DNA of 64,000 bases, from assembly GCA_003254905.1 (NCBI GenBank), contig QANU01095819.1, positions 1,120,992 through 1,184,991 of the forward strand. Reading direction: 5' to 3'. The translations under genes and the position numbers were made by a program. Source of the stretch: Nissolia schottii (Eukaryota > Streptophyta > Magnoliopsida > Fabales > Fabaceae). Of the stretch, positions 61,309-64,000 are shown in pieces (position 1 is the stretch's first letter; every line of letters starts with the position of its first letter). The notes beneath the pieces were generated by a model that was not told the origin of the DNA, ran no database searches, and was given only the letters and a program-made list of their open reading frames with translations.

Positions 61309-62786
61309 TATAATTATCTAATTATGATCGAAAAATGGTAAAGAGTACATCCCACTACATTACTCCTAAAAGGTTTAAGTAAATAGAGTACTTTTTAAAA
61401 CGATAAAGACTCAGCAATATCCTATACATGGAGCCGTCTCCATTGATTTGGGTACTTTCTCGGACCAACTTGGTCTTTGCATGACAACCATTGATCTTGA
61501 AATGGATGGTTGAGATTGCTTTAATAAAATTTATGTTTTTCACTCACAAAGAGATGAGAGTTAAAATTTAGAATTTGCTAATAGGACCCTGAAAATAAGT
61601 TTAACATTTTATTGATTATAAAGATTAGATGTAATGATGTTTTAATTAGTGATTAAGTAATTGTTGATGATAATGAGATTTCGGCGAGAATGGAGAGTGG
61701 TCGTCGATCTGCCGTTGGAACCTATCACCCCCGCCGTTGATACTACCATCACAACCCTCCACTGATAGTAGAAGCCATAGAACAAGTATGGATATGCCTT
61801 CTCTTCCTTCAGATCCCCAACATCCCATGACCATGGTCATCACCATCTTGCTGAATTTGAGAGTTAAGTGAGTATGACCCATAGAAGTCAATAGATCTGT
61901 CAACGGCAGAAGGCATAGAAGCTAGCAATTGATTCCGCCATCGACGACGATGACACAGATAATGAATCTAGTGGAACAAGTTTGGATCTGTGTATTTTAG
62001 CTTTTTCTTTCCTTCCTTTTTCGATGGAGAATATTGGAATTCTTTGTTATTTCTTCATAAATAGAATTTTGTTACTTTGAAGTGCTTGTTCCAACCTCGA
62101 AGGGAAGTTCTTTGAAAAGCAAGGAAAAAAGCTCAAGACAACCCCTCCGTTTATTCGGTGTTGAAATTAAAAGCTCAACAATTGAAAAAAGTTAGAAACT
62201 TGAAAAGCCAAAAAACTCCAATCTCCTTCTCTTCTCTGCGTTGATCTTCTATTTCTTAGCAGCAAGCACCAATTTGTGAAATAAAGAACCTCAACACTCC
62301 AATCCAAATTGACAACTCCCAAATTTAAATAGGTCTTTCCTCCTCTTTTTCTCTTGTTGCAATCTTGATAAATTTTTTACTTTTTCTGGGATGTTTAATT
62401 TTTTTGGATAAGAAAAGATGTGGGTTTGAATGTTTGAATATGTTGATCGAAGATATTTAAAGCAGATATGAGTAATAGCAAACTTGATTTCTGGGTTGAT
62501 GAAGAAGGCAGGGGGGAGGTGACTCCGACAGTGGATTGGTGGGGCAGGAAAGAGGCATAGCAAGCAGCAAGACATTCATCATGTAGTAGAAAAAATATCT
62601 CTTACAACTAATTTAATATTTTAACTGAGGGACAAAAGTGAAAAATAAAATACAAAACTGTTGCAAAGTACTCTCTCACGTCTTAAAACTTCGTACTTAT
62701 GGCCCAGCACCAACTTGATCCATAACTTGTCTTGCACTAGGGGAAGAACGCTCCTCCAATACATATATTAGTTTAACATTTTCAGT

Positions 62787-63504
62787 TCAAAGCGACAAAA
62801 GTGGAAACAAAGAAACAATTTCTATATACATGGTTTCTACGTATAATTGTAAAAATAATGTCAAAAATTGCCGCGGCAATTTATGGCTTGCTTCACTTGA
62901 TCTTACAATGCTCCTTTTGTTCTTAACCATGGCTGCATTCATGTATCGTACCTTCTTGACATGTACCACGGCAGCGTACGTATCTTCACTGCAATTTCAA
63001 GCATAAGAATATTTAGGCAATGGACGAATAACCATATTAAACACAAATGAGCACAAAATCAGAAAACAATAGTAATGCTTACTTCCTCGACGGTGAATCT
63101 GAGAAGTCATTTCCCTCCTTTGGATGAGGTTTCAGCTTGAAATCTTCAAAATTCAAAACAAAAACAAGACAACCAGTTTAAGTTGCAACCTCAGGCGTAC
63201 ACACGTGCATAAGAAATTTCACAGCAACCTTAGGGATTCATTGACATACATAACAAATTATATATATACATACATATAATACACACATATTCTACGTATA
63301 GTTACTATCCCTAATAAGATAGTAAAATGAAACCTCAATTCCATTGATTATTTGGTGAACTCATCGTCACTCATCCCAAGACCACACGCATCACAGCGCA
63401 CAGATTCTATAACAGAAACACCTGCAACAAAACATAATCCAAAAGCTAAAGTCAGTGGCTCTGATAATTTGTGGTGGTAAAAACAAAGTCATCAAGCAGA
63501 TACA

Positions 63505-63584
<80 letters not shown>

Positions 63585-63995
63585 GAAATTCAGTGACGAT
63601 ACCAGATTCCGGAGGGCCTAAATAAATGTCACAGTAATCTATTCGGGTGCCATAGGCATTTTATGGACTCTGGCAAAAAAGCGCTTAATTAGTGGTTGAT
63701 GAGTCGTACTTTTTAAGAGATTTAGGCTGAGCATCGAACTGCAGAAAGCGAAGAAAGCCAAGTTCATTATAACACAGGACAGCGTCCAGACCCGCCACTT
63801 CATAAACCTTGTAATGTTCTTCTTGAAAGAAGAGTTTTTTAATTAAAAATAATATAACCGAAGGAAATCAATAAACTAAGATTGAGAAGTTAATTAACCC
63901 CTTCTTTTCGGGCATCATTGTAGTGCTTCATTGCCGATAATGGATAAGGATGCATGTCTTCAAGATATTGTTGATAATCTCTTTCTCTCTCAGCT
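62787..63995 (-). pseudogene. Decayed DUF3615-like gene copy
   Basis: Paralogue of the gene at 47231-48477. The exon 63899-63995 has the same length (97 nt) and phase as 47800-47896 (PYPLSAMKHYNDARKEG against PYPLWAINYYNESRKEG). The next exon (about 63600-63822) has lost its AG acceptor (CAA-GAAGAA instead of TAG-GAAGAA) and carries at least two frameshifts before ITYCD/GPPES-like residues. Then follow 63363-63420 (with the RCDACGLGM Cys pair) ending in a TAA, an exon near 63110-63160, and a terminal frame 62787 to about 62995. N-terminal exons lie beyond the window. The lesions suggest a pseudogene. Confidence 0.65.
63507..63581. repeat. Compound AT/GA microsatellite
   Basis: (AT)n of about 38 bp directly followed by (GA)n of about 32 bp, within an intron of the decayed DUF3615-like gene. 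Expected to be length-variable. Confidence 0.95.
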
Positions 63996-64000
63996 CTATA

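Larger units (their letters stand above)
56315..62786. other. Gene-poor AT-rich region
   Basis: No gene, tRNA or rRNA was recognised. It contains two Mutator-like MITEs, one 106-bp tandem repeat and a few short open frames (for example 58210-58521 and 61646-61903) without domain, splice or homology support. Sequence at 59581-59870 is less AT-rich and could be regulatory, but this is only an impression. Confidence 0.5.

Noticed and set aside
61646..61903. 85-codon minus-strand frame
   Set aside because: No splice sites, domain or start context; Gly/Ser-rich translation from a local GC-richer stretch.

Overview
This is a nuclear genomic window from a flowering plant: long AT-rich intergenic DNA, genes split by many GT-AG introns, and plant-specific families (RHD3, FVE/MSI4, a plant-type GH35 beta-galactosidase with a C-terminal lectin-like domain, DUF3615-like). 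Codon use, intron style and the foldback MITEs suggest a eudicot, most likely a legume; the legume assignment is inference.

Layout: (1) 1-2374 is the left arm of a large inverted duplication; its partner lies at 43260-45705. (2) 2375-10792 (-) is an intact 23-exon RHD3/atlastin-type GTPase gene. (3) 12613-17344 (+) is an intact 15-exon MSI4/FVE-type WD40 gene, head to head with RHD3; an 875-bp non-autonomous hAT-like element sits between the two promoters. (4) 18681-21818 (-) is a six-exon gene for a membrane-anchored coiled-coil protein of unknown function. (5) 24812-29853 (-) is an intact 19-exon GH35 beta-galactosidase gene. (6) 33543-33959 (-) is a lone short ORF that resembles a B3 domain. 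(7) 35343-43259 is a retrotransposon nest: the reversed 5' LTR of one element with its primer-binding site, a 3.4-kb solo LTR of the same family inserted inside it, and a third LTR fragment abutting both. (8) 43293-43548 is a dead copy of the last RHD3 exon. (9) 46763-48477 (-) holds a DUF3615-like gene and a truncated repeat of its N-terminal exons. (10) 49882-56314 is a second, recent copy of the 5' half of the beta-galactosidase gene plus its promoter. Here the gene is cut in exon 10 and reads into formerly intergenic DNA. It is interrupted upstream by a 621-bp solo LTR. (11) 56315-62786 is gene-poor with two clear Mutator-like MITEs. (12) 62787-64000 (-) is a decayed DUF3615-like copy running to the window edge.

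The genes do not form a pathway. RHD3 shapes the ER, MSI4/FVE acts in chromatin and flowering control, and the beta-galactosidase remodels the cell wall. The interest lies in the structural history: one inverted and one direct/tandem segmental duplication, the latter with a 5-bp microhomology junction, a chimeric truncated enzyme gene, and an unusual series of short hairpins in the 3.4-kb LTR family whose stems differ but stay self-complementary around a conserved loop. Two sequence gaps (24 N at 37724-37747; one n at 54134) mean that fine structure there should be treated with care. Exon borders were placed by hand from reading frame, splice sites and family knowledge.
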